From positions 124,001 through 188,000 of the forward strand of contig CAQTYU010000004.1 in NCBI GenBank assembly GCA_948890655.1: 64,000 bases of DNA, read 5' to 3'. Positions 1 to 9,589 of the stretch are shown here, piece by piece (within the stretch, counting starts at the first letter, position 1; the number at the start of each line of letters is the position of its first letter). The notes beneath the pieces are model-generated. The model saw only the letters and a program-made list of their open reading frames with translations, had not been told where the DNA came from and searched no databases. The position numbers and the translations under genes were made by a program. This DNA comes from Christensenellaceae bacterium. GTDB taxonomy: Bacteria > Bacillota > Clostridia > Christensenellales > Borkfalkiaceae.

Positions 1-258
1 AATGATTTGAACCTTTTCATTAGGTATACCTCGCCTATTATTTTCCGTTCAGGCAAAAAGCTAAACGGGTCATTTTAAAAATTAATTATTTTTATTATAT
101 ATATTATAATAGTGTAAGTCAACTAAAAATTGTATTAAAAATGCATTAAAAATTTAAAGAACGGGTAAAATTGCGCGATTTTTTTTATTAATATAAATTT
201 ATGCGTTTTTTTGAATAAAATTGCGGAATTTTTTCACTAAAATTTTACAACGATTCAA
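1..258. other. AT-rich intergenic stretch, no gene seen
   Basis: This stretch is extremely AT-rich, with runs of A and T and no open frame with a ribosome site on either strand. It is probably the upstream region of the ABC exporter operon. A second TATAAT near 104-109 has no convincing -35 box. I see nothing else that I can support. Confidence 0.5.
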
Positions 259-288
259 TTGACTTTTTTAGCAAATTTTCATTATAAT
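259..288 (+). promoter_or_regulatory. SigA-type promoter of the ABC exporter operon
   Basis: TTGACT at 259-264 and TATAAT at 283-288 are separated by 18 nt. The start codon at 335 follows about 45 nt later, so this transcript has a leader with a ribosome site (CCGGAG). Confidence 0.7.
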
Positions 289-334
289 ACTTTATAAAAA
301 CGATACGATATTTATTAAGTTAACCGGAGCGTGT

Positions 335-2104
335 ATGATAAAAACTTTACTTAAAAGCGTAAGGGAATATAAGGTTCCGTCAATTCTTTGCCCGATAGTA
401 ATGGTGGGTGAAGCGGTGATGGAAATTTTAATCCCGTTTATGATGACGTTTATAGTCGGGCAGTTACAGGATCTGGCGGAATTCGGCACACCTATCAATA
501 TAACCGACCTCGTAATTTGCGCGGTGCTTATGGTGGTTTGCGCTGTATTTGCTTTACTTTGCGGCGTTTGGGGCGGCAAGCTCGGCGCCAAAGCAAGCTG
601 CGGATTTGCCCACAATTTAAGGGAAGATATGTACAACAATCTTCAAACCTTTTCGTTTGCAAATATTGACAACTATTCGACTTCAAGCCTTATAACCCGA
701 ATAACGACCGACGTTACCAACGTGCAGACGGCGTATCAGGTGAGTATAAGAATGCTCGTGCGCGCGCCCGTTTTATTTATATCGGCTATAATAATGACTT
801 CGTTTATAGAGCCGATGATGGCGCTTATTTTCGGGTGCGCTGCGGTGTTGCTTGCATTAGTAGTATGTTTTTGTATGTTTAAGGTTATCCCTTATTTCAG
901 AACGATGTTTAAAAAGTACGATAGTCTTAACTCTGTAGTTCAGGAAGATTTAACGGCTATCCGCGTCGTTAAATCATACGTTAGGGAAGACAGGGAAACG
1001 GAGAAAATGGCTCGCGCGTCGGAAGACCTGTATAAGTACTCTGTAAAAGCGGAAAGAATTCTGACCGTAATGATGCCTTTCGTAACTCTTACTATGTTTA
1101 TAGTCAACGTTTTAATTCTTACGTTGGGGTCAAATATGTACGTCGGCAACGTCGTCGGCTGGGGGGAAGGTATCGAACCTAAACAGATACAGACTCTTAT
1201 CCAGTATTCGGCGCAGATACTTTCGGGCGTAATGATGGTTGCAATGTGCCTGAACTTCATATTCCTTTCAAAAGGCAGTATGGACAGAATTTGCGAGGTA
1301 TTAAACGAAAAAACGACGTTACCCAAGCCTAACGCTCCTGTTTTTGAAGTAAAAGACGGCTCAATTGAGTTTGAAAACGTTGATTTTGCATATTCGCAGA
1401 AGGCGAACGAGAAAGTTCTTTCGGAAATTAATCTTAAAATCGAAGCGGGAGAAATGGTCGGAATTATCGGTGCGACAGGGTCGGGCAAAACTTCCCTCGT
1501 TTCCTTGGTTCCAAGGCTTTACGACGTAACGCAGGGCGCAGTAAAAGTAGGCGGAGTTGACGTAAGGAATTACGATATGAACACCCTCCGCAACAAAGTT
1601 GCAATGGTGCTTCAAAAGAACGTTTTATTCTCCGGCACGATTGCGGAAAACCTGCGTTGGGGCGACGAAAACGCCACTGAAGAAGACTTGCGTTTTGTAG
1701 CAAAACAGGCTTGCGCCGACGAGTTTATCGACGGACTCCTCGGCGGTTACGACTACGATTTGGGTCAAGGCGGCGTAAACGTTTCCGGCGGACAGAAACA
1801 GCGTCTTTGCATAGCGCGCGCTCTTCTCAAAAAACCGAACGTTATTATCTTTGACGACAGCACTTCCGCTGTAGATACAAAAACCGACGCGCACATAAGG
1901 GACGCGTTGCGAAAATACGCGCCAGATACTACCAAACTGATAATCGCGCAGCGTATAGCTTCCGTTCAGGACGCAGATAAAATTATCGTTATGGACGAGG
2001 GCAAAATCGTCGGAATAGGTAAACACGGTGAACTTCTTAAAACGAACAAAATTTATCGTGAAGTTTACGAATCCCAAATGAAAGGAGGTGAAGAGAATGA
2101 GTAG
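335..2104 (+). CDS. ABC exporter half-transporter, subunit with a degenerate ATPase site
   Basis: This is a membrane-embedded ABC exporter subunit of 589 aa, with a six-helix transmembrane domain (about residues 1-310) followed by a nucleotide-binding domain. Walker A GATGSGKTS lies near residue 380, the signature VSGGQKQR near 482 and Walker B IIFDDS near 505. The usual catalytic glutamate after Walker B is aspartate, which is typical of the weak ATPase site in heterodimeric exporters such as BmrC/BmrD. The next gene overlaps by 8 nt and has the canonical glutamate, so the two very probably form one heterodimer. Substrate (drug, lipid or peptide) cannot be told from sequence. Confidence 0.93.
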   Translation: MIKTLLKSVREYKVPSILCPIVMVGEAVMEILIPFMMTFIVGQLQDLAEFGTPINITDLVICAVLMVVCAVFALLCGVWGGKLGAKASCGFAHNLREDMYNNLQTFSFANIDNYSTSSLITRITTDVTNVQTAYQVSIRMLVRAPVLFISAIIMTSFIEPMMALIFGCAAVLLALVVCFCMFKVIPYFRTMFKKYDSLNSVVQEDLTAIRVVKSYVREDRETEKMARASEDLYKYSVKAERILTVMMPFVTLTMFIVNVLILTLGSNMYVGNVVGWGEGIEPKQIQTLIQYSAQILSGVMMVAMCLNFIFLSKGSMDRICEVLNEKTTLPKPNAPVFEVKDGSIEFENVDFAYSQKANEKVLSEINLKIEAGEMVGIIGATGSGKTSLVSLVPRLYDVTQGAVKVGGVDVRNYDMNTLRNKVAMVLQKNVLFSGTIAENLRWGDENATEEDLRFVAKQACADEFIDGLLGGYDYDLGQGGVNVSGGQKQRLCIARALLKKPNVIIFDDSTSAVDTKTDAHIRDALRKYAPDTTKLIIAQRIASVQDADKIIVMDEGKIVGIGKHGELLKTNKIYREVYESQMKGGEENE

Positions 2105-4025
2105 AGCAATATCTTCTCCCCACGGGTCTCGTATGGGTAACGGCAAACACGCAAAAACTCCGATGAAGACCCTTAAAAGGCTATTGATTTACGCTTTTTC
2201 AAAGAACAAACTCGCAACGTGTTTCGTTGTCTTTTTCGTGCTTCTGTCGTCCGTTGCCAACGTAACGGCAGCGTCAAGAGTTTCCGATATAATTAAAGAA
2301 CTTCTCGGCGGAAGAGATGTCGATTTGTGGGCAGCCGTTTATCCGAACATTATTATAATGGCGTGTATATACTTCGTTGGCGCGATATCGTCATTTGCGT
2401 ATAACCTCATTATGATGTATATCGCGCAGGGTACTTTAAAGAAAATGAGAATTGAAATGTTCGGCAAAATGCAAAATTTGCCTTTGAAATATTTCGATTC
2501 CCACACTCACGGCGATTTAATGAGTCTTTACACTAACGACGTTGACACTATGCGTCAACTTCTTTCGCAGACGATACCTCAGCTTATTTCGTCAGCAATA
2601 ACGTTGGTCGCGATATTCGTCTTTATGGTCGTTTACAGCGTAACTTTGCTTATAGTCGTTCTTTTGGTGCTTGTAGCTATAATCTTTGCAACGAAGCACG
2701 TTGCGGGCAGGTCTGCGAAATATTATCTGACTCATCAGCAGGCTTTGGGTAAACTCAACGGTTACGTTGAAGAGATGACAGAAGGTCAAAAGGTTATCAA
2801 GGTTTTTTGTCACGAGCAAAAAGCGCGTGAAAACTTCAAAAAGCTCAACGACGATTTGAATGACGCTGGCAGAGTTGCAAACTCGTATGCTTTTATTTTA
2901 GGACCTATCAACAACAACTTGGGCTATCTTTCTTACGTTCTCGTAGCTGTAATAGGCGTAATAATGATGTATTGCGTGGGCGAAACGGGACTGCTCTCTA
3001 TTTATTGTTCCGTAATAAATGCCGGCGATGCAAACAGAGTTGCAGTAGTTGCCGGAATGATAGTTTCTTTCCTGATGTTTTCCCGTCAGTTCAATATGCC
3101 TGTTATGCAGGTTTCGCAACAGCTTTCGGCAATAGTTATGGCGCTTGCGGGCGCAGAGCGTATTTTTGAAATGGTCGACACCGAACCCGAAGACAAGGGC
3201 GGGGACGTAACTATAACCTACGGCGAAACGGAGGAAGGTAAGTGGGCGTGGAAAAGGCCTAACCCCGACGGTACTTTCGATTATGTCCCGCTTAAAGGAG
3301 ATATTAAGTTTGAAAACGTAATTTTCGGCTACAATGACGAAAAAGTAATTTTGAAGAATATCAGCCTTTACGCAAAACCGGGACAAAAGATAGCTTTCGT
3401 GGGCTCTACCGGTGCCGGAAAGACGACTATCACTAACCTCATTAACCGTTTCTACGACATTCAGTCCGGTTCTATAACCTACGACGGACTCGATATAAAA
3501 TCCATAAAGAAAGACGATTTACGCAAGAGTTTAGGCATCGTTTTGCAGGATACGCATCTGTTTACAGGCACGGTTATGGACAATATCCGCTACGGCAGGC
3601 TTGACGCCACTGACGAAGAGTGTATAAACGCCGCACGCCTTGCCAACGCGCATTCGTTTATAAAGCATTTGCCTGAAAAGTACGATACGTTAATTACGGG
3701 CGACGGCGCAAACCTTTCACAGGGACAGCGTCAACTTTTGGCAATTGCGCGCGCCATGGTTTCCAAATGCCCCGTACTGATTTTGGACGAAGCGACTTCG
3801 TCAATCGATACTAGGACTGAAAAACTTATCGAGCAAGGTATGGATAAATTGATGGAAGGCAGAACGGTGTTCGTCATTGCGCACAGGCTTTCCACCGTAA
3901 GAAACAGCCAAGCGATAATGGTTTTGGAACACGGCGAAATTATAGAGCGCGGCAATCACGAACAGTTAATTGCGCAAAAGGGTAAGTATTATCAGCTATA
4001 CACCGGAGCCTTTGAATTAGATTAA
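2097..4025 (+). CDS. ABC exporter half-transporter, catalytic partner subunit
   Basis: This is the second half of the heterodimeric exporter. I place the start at ATG 2097 because AAAGGAGGTG at 2081-2090 sits at ideal spacing; an in-frame GTG at 2088 lies inside that ribosome site. The protein has about 642 aa: a transmembrane domain, then a nucleotide-binding domain with Walker A GSTGAGKTT (near residue 435), signature LSQGQRQ and a canonical Walker B LILDEATSS. A linker of about 40 aa, rich in charged and aromatic residues, separates the two domains. Translation is coupled to the upstream subunit by an 8-nt overlap. Confidence 0.93.
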   Translation: MSRAISSPHGSRMGNGKHAKTPMKTLKRLLIYAFSKNKLATCFVVFFVLLSSVANVTAASRVSDIIKELLGGRDVDLWAAVYPNIIIMACIYFVGAISSFAYNLIMMYIAQGTLKKMRIEMFGKMQNLPLKYFDSHTHGDLMSLYTNDVDTMRQLLSQTIPQLISSAITLVAIFVFMVVYSVTLLIVVLLVLVAIIFATKHVAGRSAKYYLTHQQALGKLNGYVEEMTEGQKVIKVFCHEQKARENFKKLNDDLNDAGRVANSYAFILGPINNNLGYLSYVLVAVIGVIMMYCVGETGLLSIYCSVINAGDANRVAVVAGMIVSFLMFSRQFNMPVMQVSQQLSAIVMALAGAERIFEMVDTEPEDKGGDVTITYGETEEGKWAWKRPNPDGTFDYVPLKGDIKFENVIFGYNDEKVILKNISLYAKPGQKIAFVGSTGAGKTTITNLINRFYDIQSGSITYDGLDIKSIKKDDLRKSLGIVLQDTHLFTGTVMDNIRYGRLDATDEECINAARLANAHSFIKHLPEKYDTLITGDGANLSQGQRQLLAIARAMVSKCPVLILDEATSSIDTRTEKLIEQGMDKLMEGRTVFVIAHRLSTVRNSQAIMVLEHGEIIERGNHEQLIAQKGKYYQLYTGAFELD

Positions 4026-4038
4026 GCTTAATAAAGAG

Positions 4039-4070
4039 AGCCGCCGCAGGTTTAGTCCGCGGCGGCTTTA
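4039..4070 (+). terminator. Intrinsic terminator after the ABC exporter operon
   Basis: AGCCGCCGC and GCGGCGGCT form a 9-bp GC-rich stem, followed by TTATTTT. It closes the two-gene exporter operon. Confidence 0.85.
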
Positions 4071-4171
4071 TTTTCGCCTGAAAATTTTGCCGAAAATAGG
4101 GACAAACAGTAAAACATAGTACAACCTGTCGAAAACATATCTTATAAAACCGACTAAATGAGGTAAAGCGT

Positions 4172-4870
4172 ATGTTTTTTGATTTGTTAAGTCTGCTGTT
4201 CGATAAAATTTTTTTCTTTACCGGTATGGTGCAGGATAAGGGCACTTTTCCCAAACCGCTTTCTCCCGAAGATGAAAAGAAGTTTCTTATTCTGGCGCGT
4301 CAGGGCGACGAAGAGGCAAAAGAGATTTTAATCCGTCACAATATGCGCTTAGTTGCGCATATTGTTAAAAAATACGTAGGCTCTGCTGAAACCGACGATT
4401 TGCTTTCGGTCGGCTCGATCGGTCTTATAAAAGCAATTAACACCTATCAGGACGGTAAGGGCACCCAGCTTGCGACTTACACCGCGAGGTGTATAGAAAA
4501 CGAAATTCTAATGCTGCTTCGTTCGGGCAAGAAACACAAAAACAACGTTTCCCTTACTGACCCTGTCGGCACGGACAAAGACGGTAACGAACTTACTTTA
4601 ATCGACCTTCTTTCCGAAAAAGAGGACAGTGTTTTTGCACAAGTAGAAAAAAATATCCAGCGTGAAAAATTCGTTGCGCTTTTGAAAAAATTTCTGTCGG
4701 AACGGGAGTTTTCCATTCTTTCCATGCGCTACGGGCTTGAAGACGGCGCTGCGCTTCCACAGCGCGAAGTCGCCAAAAAACTCGGCATTTCCCGCTCGTA
4801 CATATCGAGGATTGAAAAACGCGCAATAGAAAAGGCGCGCGAGCATTTAACAAAGGACGATTTTTATTAA
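4172..4870 (+). CDS. sigK: RNA polymerase sporulation sigma factor SigK
   Basis: The 232-aa protein is a sigma-70 family factor closely resembling Bacillus SigK, which directs late mother-cell transcription during sporulation. An N-terminal hydrophobic segment (residues 1-20, FDLLSLLFDKIFFF) matches the pro-sequence removed in pro-SigK activation. Region 2 holds RHNMRLVAHIVKKYVG and TYTARCIENEILM; region 4 holds LGISRSYISRIEKRA. The gene is one uninterrupted frame, unlike species where a skin element splits it. The ribosome site is GAGGTAAAG. Its presence marks the organism as a spore former or a recent descendant of one. Confidence 0.93.
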   Translation: MFFDLLSLLFDKIFFFTGMVQDKGTFPKPLSPEDEKKFLILARQGDEEAKEILIRHNMRLVAHIVKKYVGSAETDDLLSVGSIGLIKAINTYQDGKGTQLATYTARCIENEILMLLRSGKKHKNNVSLTDPVGTDKDGNELTLIDLLSEKEDSVFAQVEKNIQREKFVALLKKFLSEREFSILSMRYGLEDGAALPQREVAKKLGISRSYISRIEKRAIEKAREHLTKDDFY

Positions 4871-4884
4871 TTTGCCGTAAATAA

Positions 4885-4913
4885 TTGCAAAAATTGCCAA
4901 TCGGTGGTAAAAT
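4885..4913 (+). promoter_or_regulatory. Promoter of tyrS
   Basis: TTGCAA (4885-4890), a 17-nt spacer and TAAAAT (4908-4913) precede a short leader of about 14 nt with AAAGGAG. No T-box leader fits in this space, so tyrosine-responsive attenuation is not evident. Confidence 0.7.
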
Positions 4914-4933
4914 GACTCAAAAGGAGTTGTTTT

Positions 4934-6124
4934 ATGGCAAACGTAATGGATACCCTCCGCGCGAGGGGGTTTATAAAGCAAACGGTTTATGAAGAAGATT
5001 TATATAAGCTATTGGGCGAAGAAAGCGTAAGGTTTTATACGGGTTTCGACCCTACGGCGGATAGTTTGCACGTAGGGCACTTTATGCAACTTATTGCAAT
5101 GAAACATATGCAAGACGCCGGTCACCGTCCTATTATTTTAATAGGCGGCGGGACAGCAATGGTGGGCGACCCCACTGGCAAGACCGATATGCGAAAGATG
5201 ATGACTCGCGAAACCGTAGACTATCACGTTGAGTGCTTTAAAAAGCAAATGTCTAAGTTTATCAGCTTTGAGGGCAAGAACGCCGCAATTATCGTCAATA
5301 ATGCGGACTGGCTTTTGAAGCTCAATTATTTGGACTTTATCCGCAATATCGGCGTACATTTTTCCGTGAACGAAATGTTGCGCGCAAAGTGCTTTGAAAC
5401 GCGTTTGGAGCGCGGTCTTTCGTTTCTTGAATTTAATTATATGCCTATGCAAGGCTACGATTTCTTGCACTTGTTTAAGGAGTACGGTTGCGTTCTCGAA
5501 CTCGGCGGCGACGACCAATGGTCGAATATTCTTGCAGGTGCAAACCTTATCAGGATCAAAGAGAAGAAACCCGCTTACGCAATGACTTTCACGCTTTTAA
5601 CCACGAGCGAAGGCAAAAAGATGGGTAAGACAGAGAAAGGCGCAATTTGGCTTGACGAAAACAAAACGAGCCCTTACGAGTTTTATCAATATTGGCGCAA
5701 TGTGGACGACGGCGACGTGGAGAAGTGTTTAAATCTTTTAACATTCTTGCCTTTAAATCAAATTGCGGAGCTCGTAAAATATCGTGACGAGCGAATGAAT
5801 GCCGCTAAAGAGGTTTTGGCACTCGAGCTTACGAAATTAGTCCACGGCGAAGAGAAGGCTTCAAAAGCGCAAGCAATGGCAAGAGCAGCTTTCGGCGGCG
5901 TGGGAGATCTTCCGGAAAAGGTTGTATCAGTTGAAATTCACACCATAATTCCGGTAATGGTTGCGGCGGGCATCTGCACAAGTAACGGCGAAGCGCGCAG
6001 GCTTATTCAACAGGGCGGAGTATCGTTAAACGATGATAAAGTAGCCGATATCAATACTGTCGTTAACAGCGGCGACGTTCTCCATAAGGGCAAAAAAGTC
6101 CACATAAAAATAAACTTTGCATAG
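4934..6124 (+). CDS. tyrS: Tyrosine--tRNA ligase
   Basis: This cytoplasmic class I aminoacyl-tRNA synthetase (396 aa) charges tRNA-Tyr. The HIGH-type motif is HVGH near residue 45 and the KMSKS-type loop is KMGKT near residue 229. A C-terminal S4 RNA-binding domain (about 335-396, ending [12 protein letters not shown]) is present. Length and motifs fit the TyrZ-like group. The start at 4934 follows AAAGGAG. It is transcribed from its own promoter after sigK. Confidence 0.95.
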   Translation: MANVMDTLRARGFIKQTVYEEDLYKLLGEESVRFYTGFDPTADSLHVGHFMQLIAMKHMQDAGHRPIILIGGGTAMVGDPTGKTDMRKMMTRETVDYHVECFKKQMSKFISFEGKNAAIIVNNADWLLKLNYLDFIRNIGVHFSVNEMLRAKCFETRLERGLSFLEFNYMPMQGYDFLHLFKEYGCVLELGGDDQWSNILAGANLIRIKEKKPAYAMTFTLLTTSEGKKMGKTEKGAIWLDENKTSPYEFYQYWRNVDDGDVEKCLNLLTFLPLNQIAELVKYRDERMNAAKEVLALELTKLVHGEEKASKAQAMARAAFGGVGDLPEKVVSVEIHTIIPVMVAAGICTSNGEARRLIQQGGVSLNDDKVADINTVVNSGDVLHKGKKVHIKINFA

Positions 6125-6136
6125 CGCCTGATTGTG

Positions 6137-6166
6137 TAGACCCCTATATATGCCTTAAATAACGCT
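6137..6166 (+). repeat. Dispersed 30-nt repeat, copy A
   Basis: Between tyrS and the YigZ gene, this copy begins TAGACCCC and continues ATATGC, then AAATAACGC. It aligns without gaps to six other copies in the window (7001, 10557, 30282, 31612, 34172, 35982). The shared core is CCCC, four variable bases, ATATGC, three variable bases, then AAnTAACG. Confidence 0.7.
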
Positions 6167-6169
6167 ATT

Positions 6170-6802
6170 ATGCTTGAAAAATATTTATCCGTTGCGGGTG
6201 AAACGTTTACGGAAAAGATCATTGAAAAATCAAAGTTTATAACTACATCCCGCCATATAACGAGCGAAGACGAAGCAAAAGAATTTATTGCGGAAGTATC
6301 TAAAAAGTATAGGGATGCAACGCATAACTGTTATGCGTATATAAGCGATAAGTTTGGAAACTTTCTGCGCTTTTCGGACGACGGCGAGCCGCAGGGAACT
6401 GCAGGGATGCCGATTTTAGAGGTGATAAAGTCAAAACGCCTAGTGGAAGCCGCTGTGGTAGTGACTCGGTATTTCGGCGGCGTAAAGCTCGGTGCGAGTG
6501 GTCTTGTCCGTGCATATTCGGGCTGTGCCGCAGAGAATTTGGACGCTGCGCAAAAGGTATTATATGAAACTTGTTCGGAACTGAAAGTGACGGTTGATTA
6601 TCCGTTGATTGACGCCGCTCTGCGGTTTTTCGGCGAAGTAAACGCTGGTGTTATCAATACAGGATATTTGAACGAAGTTATATTTACCGTCGTTATAAAA
6701 AGGGCAGAAAAGGACGGGTTCGTTTCAACACTTAAAAACAGACTTTGCGGCAAGGTAAAAATTGAAAAATCAAGGGAATATTTTTTCCCGTTTAAGATTT
6801 AA
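6170..6802 (+). CDS. YigZ/IMPACT family protein
   Basis: The 210-aa protein belongs to the YigZ/IMPACT family, proposed to act in translation control. The N-terminal domain holds the family signature FLRFSDDGEPQGTAGMPIL and VVVTRYFGGVKLGASGLVRAY at about residues 60-125. The C-terminal domain is EF-G domain IV-like. The start at ATG 6170 agrees with the family N terminus, but there is no ribosome site. A weak promoter-like pair (TTGTGT at 6132 and TTAAAT at 6155) would give an almost leaderless transcript. Repeat copy A occupies the gap upstream. Confidence 0.88.
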   Translation: MLEKYLSVAGETFTEKIIEKSKFITTSRHITSEDEAKEFIAEVSKKYRDATHNCYAYISDKFGNFLRFSDDGEPQGTAGMPILEVIKSKRLVEAAVVVTRYFGGVKLGASGLVRAYSGCAAENLDAAQKVLYETCSELKVTVDYPLIDAALRFFGEVNAGVINTGYLNEVIFTVVIKRAEKDGFVSTLKNRLCGKVKIEKSREYFFPFKI

Positions 6803-6807
6803 AATAG

Positions 6808-6838
6808 AAAAGTGCGGATATTAAACCGCACTTTTTTT
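6808..6838 (+). terminator. Intrinsic terminator after the YigZ gene
   Basis: AGTGCGG and CCGCACT form the stem and are followed by a run of seven T. Confidence 0.85.
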
Positions 6839-6892
6839 ATACATAAATAAAGATTTTATCGTACCTTGGTTTTCTTAAATACCGTTTTAAAA

Positions 6893-7538
6893 TCAAACTT
6901 TTTTCGCTACAAGCGTCCCGCGTGGGCAGTTGTTAGCGCACTTTAAACAGTGCAAACATTTATTGTTTATTTTGCCGTTTTCTATTGCGTATACGGGGCA
7001 TAGACCCCCACATATGCCGCAACTAACGCGTTTTTCAGTCTTTTTATTTTAACTAATAAGCGGATTCTAAAATTCGGTAAAAATCCTGCGAATGGCATTT
7101 TTCTCAATCTCGGTATTTCCACGGGCGCGGGATTAAGAATTTTGGCGATTATTTCTTCGGGGACCATTGCGGTCTCGCCGTTTTCGCAGTAGGTATGCCT
7201 TGCAGGCAGATACGCCGCCGCAACGATTCACATTTTATAAGCATAGCTGCTTCGTGCAATGCGTTGCCGCAAGAGGCTCTTCCGTAGGTTGCTATAAGCG
7301 TAACGCGTTATGTCCTTAACTTCATAAAATAGTCTTTCAATGGCGCAGGGAAGTTTTGGCAGTGTACAGGGAATATTATTGCGGCGTTTTCAAAAATTTT
7401 CCCTTCCGCATTTTTTGTTTCATATAAGAAGTAACCAAGTCTATCTGACAGATTTTCGGCAACCGCTTTGCTCTGTCCGGAACAGGAAAAGTAAACAACT
7501 GCGTTCTTTTCTTTAAAAATTCCTTCATAATTTCGCAT
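6893..7538 (-). pseudogene. Decayed flavodoxin-ferredoxin fusion (EFR1-like)
   Basis: Read on the minus strand, the frame opens with MRNYEGIFKEK and a flavodoxin-type segment (VVYFSCSGQSKAVAENL). It meets an in-frame stop at 7308-7310 but continues with recognisable sequence (RVTLIATYGRASCGNALHEA). It then shifts frame near 7200-7230 into AAYLPARHTYCENGETA, and shifts again before two iron-sulphur motifs, CGICGGLCP and CLHCLKCANNCP, ending at a TGA at 6893. This is the domain order of EFR1-family flavodoxin-ferredoxins. One cysteine of the first cluster is missing. At least one stop and two frameshifts make it a pseudogene. It begins 12 nt after the PP-loop pseudogene ends, so the two were once one operon. 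Confidence 0.75.
7001..7030 (+). repeat. Dispersed 30-nt repeat, copy B
   Basis: TAGACCCC, then ACATATGCCG and CAACTAACGCG. The copy lies opposite the part of the decayed ferredoxin that encodes CGICGGLCP. It is most similar to copy F at 10557. The resemblance may be partly coding constraint, so it is the least certain copy. Confidence 0.45.
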
Positions 7539-7549
7539 TCCGACACTGC

Positions 7550-8893
7550 TTAAAGCGAAAAGCCGAGTGTATTTTCAAGCTCGTAAACCGCTTGCTCGCG
7601 CGTAATGTTTTTGTTGCGGCTTGCAAGCGAGATTTCTATTGCACTGAACGGTATCATAGTGCTTTTCATATTGTAAAATATTGAAAATTACAAAAATTCT
7701 TTGCATTTTTTCAATTTTACAGCTCGTATGTAAGCCCTTGCCGGCGTCGTCCGGCGCAACCCAACCGCATTCTCTGATAATCAGCTCTTTGATGTTAGTC
7801 CATTCGTATTTTCCGCCGCTTATCGCGTCAAAATCTATCTGAACAAACGCCGGTATATTTCCCGTCCAAGAATATTTTCTCACGCTGTTTTTCAACGGTG
7901 TCAATAATGTCGGGACTTTTTGAACGGCTTTTGTGACGTTTTCCACCAGTTCATTACGGTATCCGGGCGCTTTCACGATTTTTTTCGTACTGAATGCAAG
8001 CTGTTTCATTGTTGCAAGCGTATGGAACTGTCCGCGCTTCAACGGCGGATGCAGAGTAAGTATTCTACCCAGATTAACGCAAAAATTTAAGAATTTGCTG
8101 TTGGGGAATTTATACGCTATCGCAGGCGCCATACCGTTATAGAACAGCCCAGTCATTTGCGCGGATTCGTTGCCTGCAATAAAATAAGGCGCTTTTTCCG
8201 CAACTAACGTAGGGTAAAAAAGAATGTATGCAGGCGAGGGGCAAGCGCAGGTATTTTCGTTCAGTGAGTAAAGCTTAAGATAAATTTTTTCAGGTCATCA
8301 AGGTTTGCGCTCCGCGTAACGAATTCAACGCTTTCAAGCTTTTTTCTCGTGTTTTCAATACTTTTTAAGGCGCTTTCCGATGCGAACGGAATAATTCAAG
8401 TCAACGCAAGACCGCGAAGATGCAAGACTTTAGACAAATAATACAACAAATAAGTTGAATCTTTACCGCCGTATAGAACACGGCAACGTCAAAGCGTGAC
8501 TTTTTTGAACGTGGAATTTTTTCAATAATAGGCACTATGCTTTTGAAATTTTTCGTTATATGCACGCTTGCACACATGGCGCAAAGCCCGTCATCGGCAA
8601 ACTCAAGTCCGGGTATAATGAAATCGTGTTTGCGCAGCACTGTGTGCAAAATCGCGCTTCCGCAAGCTAGGTAGGAGTTTTTTTGGTTAATTTTTCCGAA
8701 ATTGCGCCCGAATCAATAATTTTTTGCAATTTTTTTGTTCTTTCAAGGTCAAATTTCGGGGCAGCCCGACAATTATATTTGCTTGCATTTTCGTCAGTTT
8801 TATCTTATTTTTATTAAGATTTTCACCCAATCTTATACCGCAATAGATTAAATTTTTTCCGACAAGTTTCCAGCGGTTTTGCAGATAGTACAT
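7550..8893 (-). pseudogene. Decayed PP-loop ATPase
   Basis: On the minus strand, pieces in different frames join into one protein. They run from MYYLQNRWKLVGKN at 8893, through IIPGLEFADDGLC, to a PP-loop GGKDSTYLLYYLSK, then MTGLFYNGMAPAIAYKF, ending NTLGFSL at a TAA at 7550. A one-base loss just before the PP-loop (near 8475) puts DVAVF out of frame with YGGKDS. Further shifts lie near 8755 and 7700, and there are stops elsewhere. Such ATPases adenylate a substrate carbonyl, often in sulphur or amide transfer. The original substrate is unknown. It lies directly upstream of the decayed flavodoxin-ferredoxin. Confidence 0.75.
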
Positions 8894-8936
8894 AACAAAA
8901 TTATAGCCCCGAAAAACTGTATGTCAACTGCGGCAA

Positions 8937-8965
8937 TTGACAAAAAACAGTTACGGTGATAAAAT
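8937..8965 (+). promoter_or_regulatory. Leaderless-type promoter of recX
   Basis: TTGACA (8937-8942), a 17-nt spacer and TAAAAT (8960-8965) are followed by exactly 6 nt and then the recX ATG. Transcription should start at or next to the A of the ATG. No ribosome site exists. Confidence 0.8.
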
Positions 8966-8971
8966 AATTTT

Positions 8972-9589
8972 ATGGCAGAAATTACTTCTATCGAACCACA
9001 GAAAAAGGACGCAAAACGCTGTAACGTGTACGTTGACGGCAGGTTTTATTGCGGAATAAAACTTGAGGTCGCAATAAAATACCGTTTAAAGGCTGGTATG
9101 CAGATTGAAAAGTCACAGCTTGACGAAATCCAGCTTGAAACAGAGAAAAGTCAGGCGTTAGATAAGGCATTAACCCACATTTCCGCTTCGCCGAAAACAA
9201 AAAAACAGATTGCCGATTTTCTCTCTGAAAAAGGCTATACAGAAGCCGTGCAGTCTTATGTTTTGGAACGCCTTGAATACTACAAATTCGTGGATGATTA
9301 TGCTTATTGCCGCGCCTACGTTCAAAGCGTAACAGGAAAGGGCAAGCGCGCGTTGGAAGCGGACCTTATTAAGCGCGGAGCCGAACGCCGCGCAATTGAG
9401 GAGACATTGGGAGAGGTGGAAGAAGATAGTGGCGAAGCTGTGAAAATTTTGCAAAAATATATGCGCGGCAAGGAATTCACGAAAGAAAATCTATATAAAG
9501 GTTTCAAATATATGTTATCAAAAGGCTATTCCTACGACACAGCAAAGACTGCGCTTGAAGATGTAGGGGACGGCAATGAAGATTATTGA
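8972..9589 (+). CDS. recX: Regulatory protein RecX
   Basis: The 205-aa protein is a RecX, which binds RecA filaments and restrains recombination. Its tandem three-helix repeats are visible: ALTHISASPKTKKQIADFL, YYKFVDDYAYCRAYV and GYSYDTAKTAL. The start at 8972 sits 6 nt after a consensus -10 box, so the mRNA is probably leaderless. Its last 14 nt overlap birA. It is the first gene of a recX-birA-nnr operon. Confidence 0.9.
   Translation: MAEITSIEPQKKDAKRCNVYVDGRFYCGIKLEVAIKYRLKAGMQIEKSQLDEIQLETEKSQALDKALTHISASPKTKKQIADFLSEKGYTEAVQSYVLERLEYYKFVDDYAYCRAYVQSVTGKGKRALEADLIKRGAERRAIEETLGEVEEDSGEAVKILQKYMRGKEFTKENLYKGFKYMLSKGYSYDTAKTALEDVGDGNEDY

Noticed and set aside
940..1488. Long minus-strand frames opposite the ABC exporter and many other genes
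   Set aside because: They are antisense shadows of well-supported genes; composition follows the third-position bias of the true strand.
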